DNA of 64,000 nt from Seinonella peptonophila (GTDB lineage Bacteria > Bacillota > Bacilli > Thermoactinomycetales > Thermoactinomycetaceae), in contig NZ_FQVL01000006.1 in NCBI RefSeq assembly GCF_900129355.1, positions 124,001-188,000 of the forward strand, written 5' to 3'. Positions 62,230 to 64,000 of this stretch are shown here, one piece after another. Each line of letters begins with the position of its first letter. Position 1 is the first letter of the stretch. The notes under the pieces were generated by a model. The model was not told where the DNA came from and ran no database searches. It saw nothing but the letters and a program-made list of their open reading frames with translations. The translations under genes and the position numbers were made by a program.

Positions 62230-63557
62230 GTTGCAACTTTCCTTGTCTTCATCAATAACCAATATAATATCGCTGTAAAGAAAAAGGTAAGCACTGTTGA
62301 GCCTATTGAAAGTGGGTGCACATAAGTGAAGTAATAAGCAAATACAGCTCCAAGTATATAAGCAACATAAGCAAAATAATTGATTCCATTGCTGTACCAA
62401 TATCGTTTATTGTTACCGTAAATAATCTCATCCGCGTCGTAGTTCTTCCTTTTTAGTAGATAATAATCAACTAGAAAGATGGAGATGACTGGGATAAATA
62501 ATGTTCCAATCACGGTTAAAAAGGCTTGGAAGTGTAAGAGCAATTGTTCTTTCCAAAGCGCCCCAAGCACAGCAATTATTCCCATGATCAGGGTAGGTAA
62601 GAAAAATTTCCGATTATGAAAAATTGCTAAGAATGACATACTCGCACTGTATAAAGCCATCGTATTGGTTGACAAGACTGACAAAAAAATGACAATGCCA
62701 GCAATAAAACCAAGGATTGGATTCAACCCGCCGATCAATGTAGTGGGATCATAATTTTGTTGCCCACCTTGCATAATGGAAAAACCCGAAACTGTCGCAC
62801 CCAGCGCCATTGCAACGACTGTACCGATAAAATAGCCAAGTAATGTACCGATCATTCCCGTTTTTTCATCGGCACAGTGACGATTAAAGTCAGCAGCAGT
62901 CGGCATCCATGAAAAAGCAGTTGCCACTACCATATCAAAACCGATCACCATTGATATTTTTGGATTGGTACTGGTAGGCATCTCAATTAGCTCTCCAAGA
63001 TCAAATACAAGAAACATATACGTAAAGACGATTAATGAGAGGACAAGCATAGATGATGCAATAATATTTTCGGTTCTTTCAATTCCACGATGCCCATAGA
63101 GTGCAATAATCACAACTAATACTTCTACAAAGATGACAAATAGATTGATATTATCATATCCTGTTAGGAATCGAACCGCATGATTCAGACTGAGACCGCC
63201 CATATATGCCTGTATCCAGCTCCAACCGATTAAGACGATCACATTAACCGCTGAAGGGAGCGCAGCACCACGATATCCAAAAGCTCCTCGCATCAGAATC
63301 ATGGTTGGTAATCCTGTACGGGTACCTACATTCCCTGTAAACAAGAGCGGGACTGCACCGATGATCGAACCCAGTATGATCATCGATATTGCTTGCGTAA
63401 TCGTAAGATCAGGAACTAAAAGCATTCCTGTAAAAATTGTTGTGACCACGACATTTGCCGCAATCCACAGAGAAAGGGTAGAAAAAAAGCGCATCGTTCG
63501 CTCCGATTGCAGCGTTGGCTTCACACTATCCTGACCAAACTGATTGCTGACTTCCAT
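62226..63557 (-). CDS. NCS1-family permease (purine/cytosine/hydantoin type)
   Basis: 443 aa from the ATG at 63557 behind AGGAGGAAC. Twelve membrane helices; GNVGTRTGLPTMILMRGAFG and FSWMPTAADFNRHC are hallmarks of the NCS1 nucleobase:cation symporters. It probably imports the substrate of the operon, a heterocyclic or guanidino/ureido compound. The stop overlaps the next gene, so all genes are coupled. Confidence 0.9.
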   Translation of the reverse strand: MEVSNQFGQDSVKPTLQSERTMRFFSTLSLWIAANVVVTTIFTGMLLVPDLTITQAISMIILGSIIGAVPLLFTGNVGTRTGLPTMILMRGAFGYRGAALPSAVNVIVLIGWSWIQAYMGGLSLNHAVRFLTGYDNINLFVIFVEVLVVIIALYGHRGIERTENIIASSMLVLSLIVFTYMFLVFDLGELIEMPTSTNPKISMVIGFDMVVATAFSWMPTAADFNRHCADEKTGMIGTLLGYFIGTVVAMALGATVSGFSIMQGGQQNYDPTTLIGGLNPILGFIAGIVIFLSVLSTNTMALYSASMSFLAIFHNRKFFLPTLIMGIIAVLGALWKEQLLLHFQAFLTVIGTLFIPVISIFLVDYYLLKRKNYDADEIIYGNNKRYWYSNGINYFAYVAYILGAVFAYYFTYVHPLSIGSTVLTFFFTAILYWLLMKTRKVAT

Positions 63558-63596
63558 TGATCCGTTCCTCCTAGAAACCATAATTTTGCAAATATG

Positions 63597-64000
63597 TTAC
63601 TGCTCCACGCCCTTGATTCGCCGCTTTTGCATGGCAACCAGTGTAATCATTTCATAAGCTACATTGGAAGCAACGACTGCTGTAATCTCACCACTATCGT
63701 AAGCAGGTAACACTTCAACTAAATCAAATCCTTTTAGATTTATTCCATCTAATCCTCTTACATAAGAAAGTGCCTCATAACTGGTGGGACCGCCCACTTC
63801 AGGTGTCCCCGTTCCTGGCGCATATGCAGGATCAATAAAATCAATATCAAAGGAAACATAAACAGGCTGTTTCTTTACTCGCTGGTGAATACGTAGTAGC
63901 ACTTCTTGCTGTCCCATCTCCCTGACTTGCTTCATTGTGATCACTTCAAAACCAAGTCTTCGTGCATCCTCCACATCATCCGGTTCATAAAGCGGACCGC
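63597..64000 (-). CDS. Agmatinase/ureohydrolase family (partial, 5' end beyond window)
   Basis: The last 134 codons are present and the frame runs off the right edge. VSFDIDFIDPAYAPGTGTPE with the metal-binding D-x-D is the ureohydrolase signature, and FDLVEVLPAYDSGEITAVVA is the usual C-terminal strand. Agmatinase, guanidinobutyrase and formiminoglutamase share these motifs. It lies 40 bases upstream of the permease in the same operon. A guanidinobutyrase would deliver GABA directly to the aminotransferase. Confidence 0.9.
   Translation of the reverse strand, partial: GPLYEPDDVEDARRLGFEVITMKQVREMGQQEVLLRIHQRVKKQPVYVSFDIDFIDPAYAPGTGTPEVGGPTSYEALSYVRGLDGINLKGFDLVEVLPAYDSGEITAVVASNVAYEMITLVAMQKRRIKGVEQ

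Noticed and set aside
1-64000. A CRISPR array
   Set aside because: No series of regularly spaced short direct repeats was seen; the repeated segments are attachment sites, IS ends and dispersed intergenic repeats.

Overview
The window looks like a low-GC, spore-forming Bacillales chromosome. The best evidence is the order acpS - NAD(P)H-hydrate repair - ydcC - alr - ndoAI - ndoA - rsbU - rsbV - rsbW - sigB - tex with cmpA beside it. Apart from a missing rsbR/S/T block this matches the Bacillus subtilis neighbourhood. A Thermoactinomycetaceae-like host is only an inference.

Bases 1-9200 are a decayed accessory zone: a resolvase-like protein without catalytic residues, a LuxR-type regulator stranded behind a terminator, a DEAH-helicase-like protein with broken ATPase motifs beside an MFS-like transporter, remnants of a radical SAM gene and an OmpR regulator, an intact LtrA-family protein, and the 3' half of a rifampin phosphotransferase-like gene coupled to the start of a lost efflux pump.

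Bases 9205-26536 appear to be a tandem array of integrative elements in tRNA-Ser(GCT). The tRNA 3' end occurs as one intact gene (26444-26536), two 61-62 bp copies and one 26 bp remnant. Each of the three segments ends on the right in an integrase relic. Cargo includes an ATPase/phosphotransferase pair, a radical SAM/SPASM pseudogene, a MerR regulator with a textbook 19-bp-spacer promoter, a Cys/Ser-tailed glycine-rich protein between IS ends, tandem paralogous small proteins, and a TPR regulator followed by two 12-14 aa ORFs that both end in DDPNE. The last is a candidate RRNPP-type peptide signalling system.

Bases 26540-44313 are mostly core genome: tRNA-Asn, a Bax inhibitor-1 family protein, an orphan CdiI-like immunity gene, a beta-hydroxyacid dehydrogenase, cmpA, tex, the sigB block, the EndoA toxin-antitoxin pair, alr, ydcC, nnr, acpS and flotillin. 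Small GC-rich foreign islets occur at 18290-18531 (inside the island array), 28413-29408 (a class I phosphodiesterase-like HD protein) and 42458-42609 (a 34 aa Pro/Gly-rich peptide).

Bases 44703-50590 hold the most striking locus, a probable retron on the minus strand: promoter, a structured RNA with a perfect 21 bp stem and an a1/a2-like closing pair, a large HEAT/ARM-like protein, a winged-helix/SWIM protein and a retron-clade reverse transcriptase, closed by a terminator.

Bases 51050-57663 carry a two-component/ABC transporter/arylamine acetyltransferase operon, a TatD-like hydrolase, an alpha/beta hydrolase and a membrane protein. Bases 57907-64000 are a catabolic operon (agmatinase family, NCS1 permease, nitrilase family, cyclase, class III aminotransferase, aldehyde dehydrogenase) that fits conversion of a guanidino or amine compound through a 4-aminobutyrate-like intermediate.
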